A stretch of DNA of 64,000 bases from an uncultured Sulfitobacter sp. (GCA_947501805.1 CANMXJ010000016.1:1-64000), one strand, 5' to 3'; shown: positions 26,506 to 36,749, counted from the first letter of the stretch. Made by a program: numbers and translations. Notes: a model not told the origin generated them from the letters alone.

Positions 26506-28713
26506 ATGTTGCGCGCCCTGCACAAATTCCCCGGCCTGATCGCGGCTCTGCTGATCGTCGTCATGACGCTCAGCGGGGCGGTACTGAGCGTTCTTCCCGC
26601 GCTGGAGGCTGTGCAGGCCCCCGCACAGCCTGACCTGACCCTGACCGTTGCCACATTGGCGGATCGCATCGGCATCGCTTATCCCGGTGTTGAACAGATC
26701 CGCCGTGCTCCATCCGGGCAGGTTACGGCATTCTATTTCGATGCAGGACAACCCGGCGCAGTGATTATCGACCCCGCGACAGGTGTCGGTGTGAGGAATT
26801 ATGAGCCCTCCGCCTTTCAGCGCTGGGTGACCAATCTACACCGTTCGCTATTTCTCGACGACGCAGGACGGCTGACCGCAGCGGCGGGGGCGGCTTCACT
26901 ATTGGTGCTGTCGATCTCGGGCATGATGCTGACACTGCGCCGTGTCGGGGGTTGGCGGCGGTTCTTCTCTCGCCTGCGTGGTCCGCTGATGGGACGGCTG
27001 CATGTCGAAGTTGCGCGGGTGACTGTCGCGGGGCTTCTGCTGTCTTCAGCCACAGCGCTGTTTATGACGGCCAGCACCTTTGATCTTCTCCCACAGGGCA
27101 GCACCCCCGCATTTCCTGCGGCCGTCAGTGGCCAGACTGGGGCCGTCCCCGGCATGATGGCTTTGCTGCGCGATACGCCAGTAGACTCCTTGCGCGAACT
27201 GACATTTCCATATCCCGATGACCCCACCGATGTGTATATGCTCAAGACAAACACGGGTGAGGGGTATCTCGATCAGGGAACAGGGGAGATGTTGATCTGG
27301 GCCGATGCAGGCGCATGGCAACGCTTCAACGAGACAATCTACATGCTGCACACCGGGCAAGGCATGGCATGGCTGGGGGTGATCCTCGGACTGATGGTGC
27401 TTGGTGCGCCGTTCATGGCCGCAACTGGCGTGATCCTCTGGGTACAAGCCCGCCGTGCGCGGCCCCGCATAATAGGCAATATTGCGGCAGGACAGGCAGA
27501 CACGATTCTGCTGGTCGGCAGCGAGGGTGGTAGTACCTGGGGCTTTGCAGCTACCCTGCATGCAGCACTGACCCAGGCTGGTCAAAAGGTTCACGCAGCA
27601 CCAATGTCGCAATTTTCGCCACATCGGTACAGCCGTGCCGAAAGGGTGATCGTGCTGGCTGCCACCTATGGCGAGGGTACAGCACCTGCTTCGGCCAAAG
27701 GGTTCCTTGATCGGCTTTCGGATTTGTCAAACGCTCCCGACATTCCTCTGGCTGTGCTGGGGTTCGGTGACAGGAAGTTCCCCGAGTTCTGCGCTTATGC
27801 CTTTGATGTGGCCCGCAAGGCCGAGGAAAAGGGCTGGGAGCAATTGTTGCCGGTGTCGACCGTCGACCGCCAGTCGCCGCAGCAATTCGCCCGCTGGGGA
27901 CGTGATCTTGGTGCAGCACTTGGTCAGCCGCTGGAGCTGGCGCACAGCCCGGCGATCCCGCGCAGTCATGCGCTGACCCTGATCTCGCGCCGCGACTATG
28001 GTGTCGAAATGCAAACTCCCGCCGCGATCTTGCGCTTCGCCGTCCCGAAGGATGGGCTTTGGGCACGACTTGCGGGCCGCAGCTTGGGGCGGTTCTCATC
28101 AGGTGACCTGCTGGGCATTGTTCCGGAAGGCTCACACGTGCCGCGGTTCTATTCTCTGGCGTCGGGACGCAGCGATGGTTTTGTCGAGATTTGCGTTAGT
28201 CGCCATCCCGGTGGGCTTTGCTCTGGCCAGCTTATAGATTTGGCCGTTGGCGACAGCGTGAAAGGATTCGTCAGACACAACCCAGACTTCCGGCCCGCAC
28301 GGGGGCGAAAACCGGTGATCCTGATCGGAGCGGGAACCGGTATCGGCCCGTTGGCAGGCTTTGCGCGCACCAACCACTCGGGCCGTCCCATGCATCTCTA
28401 TTTTGGCGCAAGACATCCAGACAGCGACCTTTTCTACGGCGAGGAAATGCAGGAATGGAGCACAGATGGTCGTCTTGCGTCCGCTACAAACGCCTTTTCG
28501 CGCACCGGTGCCCGTATCTATGTGCAGGATGCCCTGCGCAACGATGCCGAACGGATTGCCACGTTAATCAGTGAGGGTGCGCAGGTTCTGGTATGTGGCG
28601 AGCGTAGCATGGCAGCAGGCGTTGCAGATGCAATGGCTGATATCCTGGCACCCACCGGATCAACGCCCGCAATGTTGAAAGCCGAGGGACGTTATGTCGA
28701 AGACACCTTTTGA
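26506..28713 (+). CDS. PepSY-TM / flavodoxin / FNR-type flavoreductase
   Basis: N-term PepSY membrane part; 'AATYGEGTAPASAKGFL' flavodoxin; 'LIGAGTGIGPLAGF' NAD(P)-binding. Confidence 0.9.
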   Translation: MLRALHKFPGLIAALLIVVMTLSGAVLSVLPALEAVQAPAQPDLTLTVATLADRIGIAYPGVEQIRRAPSGQVTAFYFDAGQPGAVIIDPATGVGVRNYEPSAFQRWVTNLHRSLFLDDAGRLTAAAGAASLLVLSISGMMLTLRRVGGWRRFFSRLRGPLMGRLHVEVARVTVAGLLLSSATALFMTASTFDLLPQGSTPAFPAAVSGQTGAVPGMMALLRDTPVDSLRELTFPYPDDPTDVYMLKTNTGEGYLDQGTGEMLIWADAGAWQRFNETIYMLHTGQGMAWLGVILGLMVLGAPFMAATGVILWVQARRARPRIIGNIAAGQADTILLVGSEGGSTWGFAATLHAALTQAGQKVHAAPMSQFSPHRYSRAERVIVLAATYGEGTAPASAKGFLDRLSDLSNAPDIPLAVLGFGDRKFPEFCAYAFDVARKAEEKGWEQLLPVSTVDRQSPQQFARWGRDLGAALGQPLELAHSPAIPRSHALTLISRRDYGVEMQTPAAILRFAVPKDGLWARLAGRSLGRFSSGDLLGIVPEGSHVPRFYSLASGRSDGFVEICVSRHPGGLCSGQLIDLAVGDSVKGFVRHNPDFRPARGRKPVILIGAGTGIGPLAGFARTNHSGRPMHLYFGARHPDSDLFYGEEMQEWSTDGRLASATNAFSRTGARIYVQDALRNDAERIATLISEGAQVLVCGERSMAAGVADAMADILAPTGSTPAMLKAEGRYVEDTF

Positions 28714-29626
28714 ACCTATGCGCCATGCACTGAACGGCCCGACGATGGGCACCCGTTGGTCAGCGCTGTTTTATACCCCCGCGGCGACTGACCCCGAACC
28801 GATACGCGATGCATTGGCCGAAAGCGTGGATATTGTGGATCGCCAGATGTCCACTTGGAAGCCTGATAGCGACCTGATGCGCATCAATCACGCGCCGATT
28901 GGAACATGGTGCTCCGTTCCTCGAGAGCTGATGGAGGTCTTGGTCAAAGGGTTGGAAATCGGGAGGCTCTCAGATGGTGCCTTCGACATCGGTATGGGGG
29001 ACATCGTCACCGCGTGGGGGTTTGGTCCGCAAGAGGCTGATACACAGGCGATACGCGCCATGCTAGGCAAAGCGCGCGCTCCGACACACGACACGCTGAA
29101 GCTCGATACCGATGCGTTGAAGGTTTGCAAATGCTCCCCGCTGACGCTGGACCTATCGGGCATTGCCAAAGGCTATGCCGTTGATCGTATGATGGCGGTT
29201 CTGGGCCGTTTCGGAATCACCGACGCCCTCGTGGGCCTCGATGGCGAAATGCGTGCCTGTGGCGCGCGGCCAGATGGCCAAGCGTGGACGATAGCTTTGG
29301 AACGCCCCGACTATGAGGCCCGGGCACCCTTGTCCGTTATCGAACTCGCCGATGCCGCAGTCGCTACGTCAGGTGACTACCGGCACTGGGTCGAAGCTGG
29401 TGGAAAAAGGCTCTCGCATACGATGGACCCGGCCTGTGGCGGCCCCCTAAGGGACACGCCCGCATCTGTTACTGTTCTTGCCAAAACCTGCATGGAAGCA
29501 GATGCTTGGGCGACGGCTTTTATGGTTTCTGGGCAGCAGAAAAGTGAGATCTGGGCCAAGAGATCAGGACTGAATGCCGTTTTCATCTACCGTGACAGTG
29601 ACAAGTTTCGACAATCTCATATATGA
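28694..29626 (+). CDS. apbE: FAD:protein FMN transferase (ApbE)
   Basis: 'GPTMGTRWSALFY', 'DIVDRQMSTWKPDSDLMRIN', 'LSGIAKGYAVDRM'. Confidence 0.92.
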   Translation: MSKTPFEPMRHALNGPTMGTRWSALFYTPAATDPEPIRDALAESVDIVDRQMSTWKPDSDLMRINHAPIGTWCSVPRELMEVLVKGLEIGRLSDGAFDIGMGDIVTAWGFGPQEADTQAIRAMLGKARAPTHDTLKLDTDALKVCKCSPLTLDLSGIAKGYAVDRMMAVLGRFGITDALVGLDGEMRACGARPDGQAWTIALERPDYEARAPLSVIELADAAVATSGDYRHWVEAGGKRLSHTMDPACGGPLRDTPASVTVLAKTCMEADAWATAFMVSGQQKSEIWAKRSGLNAVFIYRDSDKFRQSHI

Positions 29627-30081
29627 GGGCCCGACTGAGGCGGCTCGGCCCACATCTCTCAGCACAATTCAAACCGAAATCATGATGAATGCAACGTCTG
29701 TTTTACGGGTCCTTCACGCTAACATTCCGAAACGCGGGCTTTGCACAATTAGCACTCACCAATAAAAATTGCCGTATGTGTCCGGCGTTGGAAGCTGCCT
29801 TAATCTTCAAGAGAGTCTCGTGCTACAAATCCTTTGAAAGGGGCCTTGGTATTGCCATTTCTTTGCACTAGGTCGCTTAGTCGCATATTCATCAATCGCG
29901 CAGCATCAAAGGGAATGGATACTTTTCGGGCTTTAGCCACACTCAACACCCGTGGTTGTATTCCGTCATGACGCCGGAGTTGCAATAAGGTGGGGCCATT
30001 ATCGTTACCGCCCTTGCGGGTGGATTTTGGCCAGCTCCAAGGCCGTGATGGACTGGCGGGACACCTCAATAGGAGTCCCCA

Positions 30082-30987
30082 ATGCCCCATCTCGATCACA
30101 CTGCTTTCGTCAATTCTTGCCGCGATGAACGCGGCGTCGGCCGTCACACGCTGCGGGCCTATGCCCAGGATCTGCGCACCTTCGCGCGCTTCACCAAAAA
30201 CCGTCAGCTCACGGACCCGCTGTCGAAAGAAGATATCCTCGCCTACCATCGTCACTTGCGCGATGAGCTCGACGCCAAGCCTGCGACCATTGAACGACGT
30301 CTGGTCACCCTCAAGTCGTACTTCGCTTGGCGCGCTGATCGGAACAGCGCCCTGCCCTCGCCGTTTGCCTGCGTCCGCATCTCGGTCCGGATTCCAAGGC
30401 GCCTGCCCCGCCCGATAGAACGGGATACCCTGAAAGCCATATTGCAGTCGGAAACCGGTTTCACCAATGCACAGCCGGCAGATCGGGAGATCACGATCTT
30501 GATGATCAAGCTGCTGATCGTGACCGGCCTGCGGATCAGCGAACTCACCAACCTGAAAATCCGCGATGTCTCACCCGATGCGTCCCAAATGATTGTCCGC
30601 GGCAAGGGCAACAAGGAACGGATCGTTTTTGTGCCCAACGAGGAGTTGCAGGCGGTCTTTCGGCAGTACTGCGCAGATCGCGCAAAGAACGACTCCTTGA
30701 AATCGCCACTCTTCCTGAACGCGGTTGGTCGTCGGCTTCGGTCGCAAACGTTCCGGAAACGGTTGCGCGTGCTGTCCCATCGTTTGGGGATCGTGCCACA
30801 TCTGACACCGCACAGGTTCCGCCATTCGGCGGCGACGTTGCTCATCGAGGAAGGCACCGATATTCGCATGGTGCAGGCTTTGCTGGGACATGCCAGCCTT
30901 AGGACCACTGAGATCTATGTGCGGGTTTCGAACACAGCGCTGCGAAGGGCCTTGGAAAAGGCCGATATTCTCGAAGCGCTCAGATAA
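30082..30987 (+). CDS. Tyrosine recombinase (XerC/D-like integrase)
   Basis: 'VTGLRISELTNLKIRDV', 'LTPHRFRHSAATLLIEEGTDIRMVQALLGHASLRTTEIYVRV' catalytic residues present. Confidence 0.93.
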   Translation: MPHLDHTAFVNSCRDERGVGRHTLRAYAQDLRTFARFTKNRQLTDPLSKEDILAYHRHLRDELDAKPATIERRLVTLKSYFAWRADRNSALPSPFACVRISVRIPRRLPRPIERDTLKAILQSETGFTNAQPADREITILMIKLLIVTGLRISELTNLKIRDVSPDASQMIVRGKGNKERIVFVPNEELQAVFRQYCADRAKNDSLKSPLFLNAVGRRLRSQTFRKRLRVLSHRLGIVPHLTPHRFRHSAATLLIEEGTDIRMVQALLGHASLRTTEIYVRVSNTALRRALEKADILEALR

Positions 30988-31147
30988 TAAAGTCCAAAAG
31001 CGGTCTTCCGCAGATGGGTCAAGATGTTGCGGAGTGGTCCATCGTAGGAGACGTTCGCCGCGCTAGCAAAATGTAACTCCGCACCAACTCACACATCGCG
31101 GACTTTGCCGCCGTTGCCGTTGCGATTTGGAATGTCTGCTATCCCCG

Positions 31148-31564
31148 TCAGTGTTCCCTGCTACAAAGCTCATGATCCGCCAGAGATGCCAGCACATAGC
31201 AATCTTCAGATATGCCCTGTCCATCACAGCCCTTGGAGATTCGGATCAGTTCCTTTTCCAATAGCTTGAGCCGTTTGATTTTCTCACGCACGTCCGCTAG
31301 CTGCGACACGGCGATGTCCGTCGCGGTTTCGCACGATCGGTCTGGATGCTCCTGTAGTTCAATAAGCGATGAAATGGCTTCAATCGAAAACCCCAGATCG
31401 CGCGCATGGCGGATGAAACTCAGCCGTTCCAATCCGGTTTTGTCATACCGTCTTTGATTTCCACTTGTGCGCTCAGCTTCTGCCAACAGCCCCATTTCCT
31501 CATAGTAACGGATGGTTGGAACCTTGACCTTGGTGCGCTTTGAAAGCTCGCCGATAGAAAACAT
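31148..31564 (-). CDS. MerR-family regulator, CadR/PbrR-like
   Basis: 'FSIGELSKRTKVKVPTIRYYEEMGLL'; C-terminal 'RSCE...GCDGQGISEDC' cysteine pattern. Confidence 0.9.
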   Translation of the reverse strand: MFSIGELSKRTKVKVPTIRYYEEMGLLAEAERTSGNQRRYDKTGLERLSFIRHARDLGFSIEAISSLIELQEHPDRSCETATDIAVSQLADVREKIKRLKLLEKELIRISKGCDGQGISEDCYVLASLADHELCSREH

Positions 31565-31575
31565 GAAGAAACCTC

Positions 31576-31606
31576 TTGAACCTCTAGTCACTAGAGATTG
31601 TAGATA
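31576..31606 (+). promoter_or_regulatory. MerR-type promoter with 19-bp spacer
   Basis: TTGAAC-19 bp-TAGATA; dyad CTCTAGT-c-ACTAGAG (31582-31596) inside the spacer. Confidence 0.85.
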
Positions 31607-31634
31607 GGGTGGGACACAGACTCAAGAGGCTACC

Positions 31635-32405
31635 ATGACCGACCAATACCTGTCCCCGACCCCCCTTCTGGACTTCGAAGCGCCACCCATCCAGCACCTC
31701 GTTACGGACCGTGGCTGGCTGAACCTGTCTCAGACCGACCGGATTGGCGCAGCCTATGACTTTGTCCGCAACGAAATCCTGTTCGGCTACAATTCCGATG
31801 ATGCGTTGCCAGCTTCCAGGGTGCTGGCTGATGGCTATGGGCAGTGCAATACGAAGGGCACTTTGCTCATGGCACTCCTGCGCGCCCTTGACGTGCCGTG
31901 CCGCTTCCATGGTTTCACCATCGACAAACGGTTGCAGCGCGGGGTGGTGCCGGAGTTGGTCTACCCGCTTGCCCCCGCAAACATCATCCATTCGTGGGTC
32001 GAAATCCAACACGAAGGACAATGGCTCGAGCTGGAGGGCTTCATTCTGGACCCACCTGTCCTTGCTGCGCTGCAAGGTGCTTTTCCAGATCGCAACTCGC
32101 TATGCGCTTACGGCGCAGGGACAAATTGCCTCCAAAACCCTGACGTCGCTTGGCGCGGCGCAAGCACCTACATTCAAAAGACCGGAATCAATCATGACTT
32201 CGGCACGTTCGATGATCCTGACGCGTTCTATGAAAATCACAGGCAGTTGTCGGATGTGAAAGGAGTTTTGTATCGCCTATTCGTGCGTCACTGGATGAAC
32301 CACCGCGTCAAGAAAATGCGGATAGGCCATGTCCCAACGATCCCCGGGGGCGAGGCGAACCTTGTTCCGGTTCAATCAAACTTTCAAACGCGGGAGGCGA
32401 TCTGA
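31635..32405 (+). CDS. Transglutaminase-like domain protein
   Basis: 'VLADGYGQCNTKGTLLMALLRALDVPCRFHGFTI...IIHSWVEIQHEGQWLELEGF' Cys/His motifs. Confidence 0.85.
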   Translation: MTDQYLSPTPLLDFEAPPIQHLVTDRGWLNLSQTDRIGAAYDFVRNEILFGYNSDDALPASRVLADGYGQCNTKGTLLMALLRALDVPCRFHGFTIDKRLQRGVVPELVYPLAPANIIHSWVEIQHEGQWLELEGFILDPPVLAALQGAFPDRNSLCAYGAGTNCLQNPDVAWRGASTYIQKTGINHDFGTFDDPDAFYENHRQLSDVKGVLYRLFVRHWMNHRVKKMRIGHVPTIPGGEANLVPVQSNFQTREAI

Positions 32406-33040
32406 TGGCTGGTTGCTGCGGACATGACGCCAAGTTTGACGGCGTTTCAGATGATTACAAACGACGGCTCTGGATCGTCATTGCCTTAAACGCGACAATG
32501 TTCGCGGTTGAGATGACTGCGGGCCACTTTGCCAAGTCACAGGCGTTGCAGGCCGACGCCCTCGACTTCGCGGGTGATGCAATGACCTACGGCATTTCTC
32601 TGGCCGTCATTGGGGCGTCACTTCGCGCCCGCACCAATGCCGCGCTGTTCAAAGGTTTCAGTCTTTTGCTGATGGGGCTGTGGGTCTTCGGATCGACCGT
32701 CTACCGCGTCTTCTATGTCGGAGTTCCAACAGCCGAGATCATGGGCGCTGTTGGCTTTCTGGCTTTGCTCACCAACCTTGCCAGTGTGTTCTTACTGGTG
32801 CGCTACAAAGACGGCGACGCCAACGTGCGGTCGGTTTGGCTCTGTTCGCGCAATGACGCCATCGGCAACGTCGCCGTCATGTTCGCGGCCTTGGGCGTCT
32901 GGGGTACAGCAACAGGCTGGCCTGATTTGATCGTCGCAACGATTATGGCTGGACTGTTCCTGTCGTCCGCTTTCCAAATCGTGCGGCAAGCCCTCGCAGA
33001 GCGACGGGAAACAATCGACCACAAACACGCGGAGGCATGA
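32405..33040 (+). CDS. Cation diffusion facilitator-type transporter
   Basis: 'NATMFAVEMTAGHFAKSQALQADALDFAGDAMTYGISL' CDF signature. Confidence 0.88.
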   Translation: MAGCCGHDAKFDGVSDDYKRRLWIVIALNATMFAVEMTAGHFAKSQALQADALDFAGDAMTYGISLAVIGASLRARTNAALFKGFSLLLMGLWVFGSTVYRVFYVGVPTAEIMGAVGFLALLTNLASVFLLVRYKDGDANVRSVWLCSRNDAIGNVAVMFAALGVWGTATGWPDLIVATIMAGLFLSSAFQIVRQALAERRETIDHKHAEA

Positions 33041-33588
33041 TGCAGGGCTTTCTCATTATGCTGGGTCTGGGCGTTGCCGCCATGACGCTAGCAGCAATCC
33101 TCTGGTCGATTGCCTTTCCTGAGCGGCGGATATGGCCGCCAAGACGCTACACGACACTCACGCCTTTCTTTGTCTGGGTGCCAACATTCACGCTGTTCGG
33201 GGTTCTCATCCTGCTTGGTGTCTGGGGTTGGGCTGATCTGGTCATTCCAAGTTGGTTGCGGTTTGGCGTCGGCCTGCCGCTCATCCTGATCGGCAATATT
33301 GTCGTGTGGATGGAAGTCTCACATTTCGGGGTGCCGCAGACAGGTGGAGCCAAAGGGACCCTGCGCACCGAAGGCATGTATGGCTACTCGCGGAACCCGC
33401 AGTATATGGCTGACATTGGCATCGTAAGTGGCTGGATGATCTTGTCAGCAGCGCCTTGGGCCATGGTTGTCGGACTGGCTGGGATAGTGGTGCTTATTGC
33501 CGCGCCATTTTCCGAGGAGCCTTGGCTCAAAGACCAATACGGCACCGAATTCGAGAACTACTCGTCGCGGGTACGGCGGTTCCTCTGA
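33037..33588 (+). CDS. Isoprenylcysteine carboxyl methyltransferase (ICMT)-family membrane protein
   Basis: 'LRTEGMYGYSRNPQYMADIGI...FSEEPWLKDQYGTEFENYSSRVRRFL'. Confidence 0.85.
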   Translation: MMQGFLIMLGLGVAAMTLAAILWSIAFPERRIWPPRRYTTLTPFFVWVPTFTLFGVLILLGVWGWADLVIPSWLRFGVGLPLILIGNIVVWMEVSHFGVPQTGGAKGTLRTEGMYGYSRNPQYMADIGIVSGWMILSAAPWAMVVGLAGIVVLIAAPFSEEPWLKDQYGTEFENYSSRVRRFL

Positions 33589-33999
33589 GGTAGGGCCAAA
33601 ACCTGAAAAGCTGCCTTTCGCGGCGCGATCAACGAACTGGTAAGATGCGGGACAAACCGGACTTGTGCAGATGCAGCTATTGCTGACGCAGAAAACGTTC
33701 GCATTTGTAGCGTCGCTCATTTGGCAGTGCAGCACATTCCACCATATCGGCCATTCGAACGCACCGATTTGAGCAAATCTCAGACTAATTTTTCGCTTCG
33801 CTTGGTTCCAACAATCACGACCCGAACTTTTCTGCCGTTTACTCCACCGCAAGCAGTGACCGCTCTCAGCCCAAAGCCCTTGTTTGGTTTCTCTATTGGT
33901 CAGCGGACACAATACGAATTTGCACGCTGGATCGAAGTCGGCTTCGGCCTCTTGACCCACAAAACAACTGATCTGCTTGAAGTTGGAAATTGATGGGTT

Positions 34000-34806
34000 T
34001 CAAACGCGGCCGACCCTGAAGCCCAGTGACAAATGATTACGCATCGCAAAGAGTAAAACGGCCCCCGGTATCATTGACGCCGTTGTAACGGCCATGACCA
34101 GGCTGATGTCAGTTTGAAATCCGAAAAGCGCATTGATCGCCATGCTGATGGGTTTGCCGTTAGTGGTTGTCAGAATGCGCGCAAAAACAACTTCGACCCA
34201 AGAGAACATAAAGCAAAAGAACGCTGTCACGGCTATCCCCGGAGCAATCTGTGGCAGCAGGAATTTCCAGATAAAGCGCGGGCGGGAATAGCCGTCCAGA
34301 AAGGCGGTTTCGTCCATTTCTTTGGGGACGGCCGAGATGAACCCCTGCAAAATCCAGATGGAGATTGGCAGATTGAACAGGCAATGTGCCAATGCGATCC
34401 CAAAGACTGAATTCACAATGCCAAGCGCCGAGAACAGCTGAAAGATTGGCAAAGTCAGGACCACAGGCGGCGTGATCCGGAAGGCGATGAAAGCCAAAAA
34501 AAGGTGCTTGTCGCCTGAAAAAGACATTCGCGAAAAGGCATAAGCTGCAGGTATCGCTACGGGAACGGTGATGCAGATGTTGATCAGCACATAGGCAATC
34601 GAATTGACAAAAGCGGAACGCAGATTGGGGTTGTTCCAGATGCTTGCGTAGTTGCTGAGTGTGAGGCTGCCCACCTCAGCACTCGGCTTTGGTAGCGTCA
34701 CGGTGAAACTGATGATTGTCATTTGGACCAGCGGCAGGCAGGCAAAGAGGATGAAGGCCAACAAGACCATGCCTTTCAGGGCAGGCAAGTATCGATAAAC
34801 AACCAT
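34000..34806 (-). CDS. Sugar/glycerol ABC transporter permease (GlpQ paralogue)
   Basis: 'AAYAFSRMSFSGDKHLFL...VPKEMDETAFLDGYSRPRF' EAA loop; strongly resembles the 41423-42271 product. Confidence 0.9.
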   Translation of the reverse strand: MVVYRYLPALKGMVLLAFILFACLPLVQMTIISFTVTLPKPSAEVGSLTLSNYASIWNNPNLRSAFVNSIAYVLINICITVPVAIPAAYAFSRMSFSGDKHLFLAFIAFRITPPVVLTLPIFQLFSALGIVNSVFGIALAHCLFNLPISIWILQGFISAVPKEMDETAFLDGYSRPRFIWKFLLPQIAPGIAVTAFFCFMFSWVEVVFARILTTTNGKPISMAINALFGFQTDISLVMAVTTASMIPGAVLLFAMRNHLSLGFRVGRV

Positions 34807-35672
34807 CAAGACCTTTCCCCGCGATCCAGCTTGCCCTGCGCTTTGCTGAACATCCACGCCACCGTCAAAACGATCATGAAATAGATCACGGATCGCGCAG
34901 CGGAAGGGCCATAGTTGAACGCCTTTATCTCTTCGCCCAAATCCACGGCGAGAAATGTCGTTGTCCCGTCAGGGCCACCTGCATTAATTGGAAAGGCTTC
35001 GGTGTAAATCATGAAAGAATCCATGAACCGCAGCAGGATCGCCATTAACAGAACATGGTGCAATTTTGGCAGTTGGATATGGCGAAACATTTGCCATGGG
35101 CTGGCCCCATCAATCGCCGCCGCCTGATAGTAAGCTACTGGAATTGTTGTTAAAGCACTGTAGCACAGGATCACCACAAGGCTGGTCCAATGCCAGACGT
35201 CCATCACGATAAGAACGGCCCAAGTGTGCCGCGTCGAGAGTTGCCATTCGGAGGGCCATCCCAGATATGGCAGCATGCGACCCAATAAGCCGGTCTCAGA
35301 ATTCAGCAGGCTGAGCCATAGCGACGGGATCATGTTCCAAGGCACCAGCAGCGGGAGCGCGACGACCGCAAGCGTGATGCCGACCCAGACCTTGCGCTTG
35401 GGAATACAAAGTGCGATCGCAATGCCAAGGGGGATCTGGAGGGTGAGGACAAATGCGGAAAACAACGTGCTGCGACCAAAACTGGCCCAGAAGCGCCCGG
35501 ACCCGATTATATCGGCGTACCATTCCGTTCCGACCCAAAAACGCGCGTCCAGAATGAAGATCTCAAAAAAAGAATAGTTCACCACTGTGATCAGGGGAAC
35601 CAGCCCGACAAGCGACAAGATCACGACAGCAGGTGCTACGAACAACCAGCCAATCTCAGTCCGGCCCTTCAT
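34806..35672 (-). CDS. Sugar/glycerol ABC transporter permease (GlpP paralogue)
   Basis: 'VMDVWHWTSLVVILCYSALTTIPVAYYQAAAIDGASPWQMFRHIQLP' shared with the 40551-41423 product. Confidence 0.9.
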   Translation of the reverse strand: MKGRTEIGWLFVAPAVVILSLVGLVPLITVVNYSFFEIFILDARFWVGTEWYADIIGSGRFWASFGRSTLFSAFVLTLQIPLGIAIALCIPKRKVWVGITLAVVALPLLVPWNMIPSLWLSLLNSETGLLGRMLPYLGWPSEWQLSTRHTWAVLIVMDVWHWTSLVVILCYSALTTIPVAYYQAAAIDGASPWQMFRHIQLPKLHHVLLMAILLRFMDSFMIYTEAFPINAGGPDGTTTFLAVDLGEEIKAFNYGPSAARSVIYFMIVLTVAWMFSKAQGKLDRGERS

Positions 35673-35706
35673 CAGGGTCTCACGCCAGAAAAAGCCGACA
35701 ACATGT

Positions 35707-36468
35707 TCATAGAGTCACAAGTCGAATACCCCAGGTGTCGCATTTGGCCGTCAGCTCTGGGGATAGTTTGCCATCGGTAAACAGTACGTCAACATCGCTC
35801 AATGAGCAGATTGTCAGGGGTGCTTTTCGTTTAAACTTGAGGTGGTCGGCCACAATCATAACTTCGCGAGACCGCTGTATTGCGATCTTGCTGACCATCA
35901 CTTCTTGCCCGTCGAAATCCAGCAGGTCACCGTCGGCATCTATGGCCGAGCAGCCCAGAACCGAGTAGTCAAACTTGAACTGCTTGACCATTTCGACTGT
36001 CAAACCGCCAACGATGCCGCCATCTGCCCGGCGCAGGACACCACCTGCTAGAATGATTTCGCAGCTGTGATTGATGGCCAGAATGTTCGCGATATTCAGG
36101 TTGTTTGTGACCACCAGCAGATTTTCATGATCTAGCAACTCATGCGCGACTGCTTCGGTAGTTGTGCCGATGTTCATGAAAACCGATGCCCCATCAGGGA
36201 TAGCGCGGGCACATTCAACAGCAATCGCTTTTTTGCCCACATCGTTCAGTCGGCGGCGTTCTTCGTAAAGGATGTTCACAACGCCAGAAGGCACAACCGC
36301 CCCTCCGTGCACCCTTTCAAGCCGGCCACTTTCTGCAAGATCGGAAAGATCACGCCTGATGGTCTGCACGGTGACATCATAGATATCCGCGAGGCCGTCC
36401 ACTGTGACTTTCCCCTCTTTGCGGGCTAGATCAAGGATCTCTTTCTGCCTGAAATTTGAGGCCATCAC
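35707..36468 (-). CDS. glpR: DeoR/GlpR-family transcriptional regulator
   Basis: 'RQKEILDLARKEGKVTVDGLADIYDVTVQTIRRDLSDLAESGRLERVHGGAV'. Confidence 0.9.
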   Translation of the reverse strand: MMASNFRQKEILDLARKEGKVTVDGLADIYDVTVQTIRRDLSDLAESGRLERVHGGAVVPSGVVNILYEERRRLNDVGKKAIAVECARAIPDGASVFMNIGTTTEAVAHELLDHENLLVVTNNLNIANILAINHSCEIILAGGVLRRADGGIVGGLTVEMVKQFKFDYSVLGCSAIDADGDLLDFDGQEVMVSKIAIQRSREVMIVADHLKFKRKAPLTICSLSDVDVLFTDGKLSPELTAKCDTWGIRLVTL

Positions 36469-36649
36469 TCACTCCATTACAACACCCATCCAACCACACA
36501 AAAGCGGGGTGCTTGTCACCTCTATCAGCCAGCAGACCTTGCGTCCCGTCAAGGCCACGGATTACTTAAAGGTCTAAAAAGTAAAAAATCCGTGCGAATT
36601 CGAAAGTAAATAGGCGTTAGTTTCAGCAGATTAGGTAAAAAGGAACAAA

Positions 36650-36663
36650 AACGAACATTCGTT
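36650..36663. promoter_or_regulatory. Candidate GlpR operator
   Basis: AACGAA-CA-TTCGTT inverted repeat between divergent glpR and glpD. Confidence 0.55.
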
Positions 36664-36749
36664 ATTGCTACACTCTGTGTTCTAGTGTTGACTGACTCAA
36701 CGTCGCGAGCTGGGAGGCTGCGGCCTAAAATGAATGCGGGGAGGCGTCA

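Noticed and set aside
33594-33990. Minus-strand ORF region between ICMT and permease genes as a possible transposase remnant
   Set aside because: No transposase motifs recognised; treated as noncoding junction
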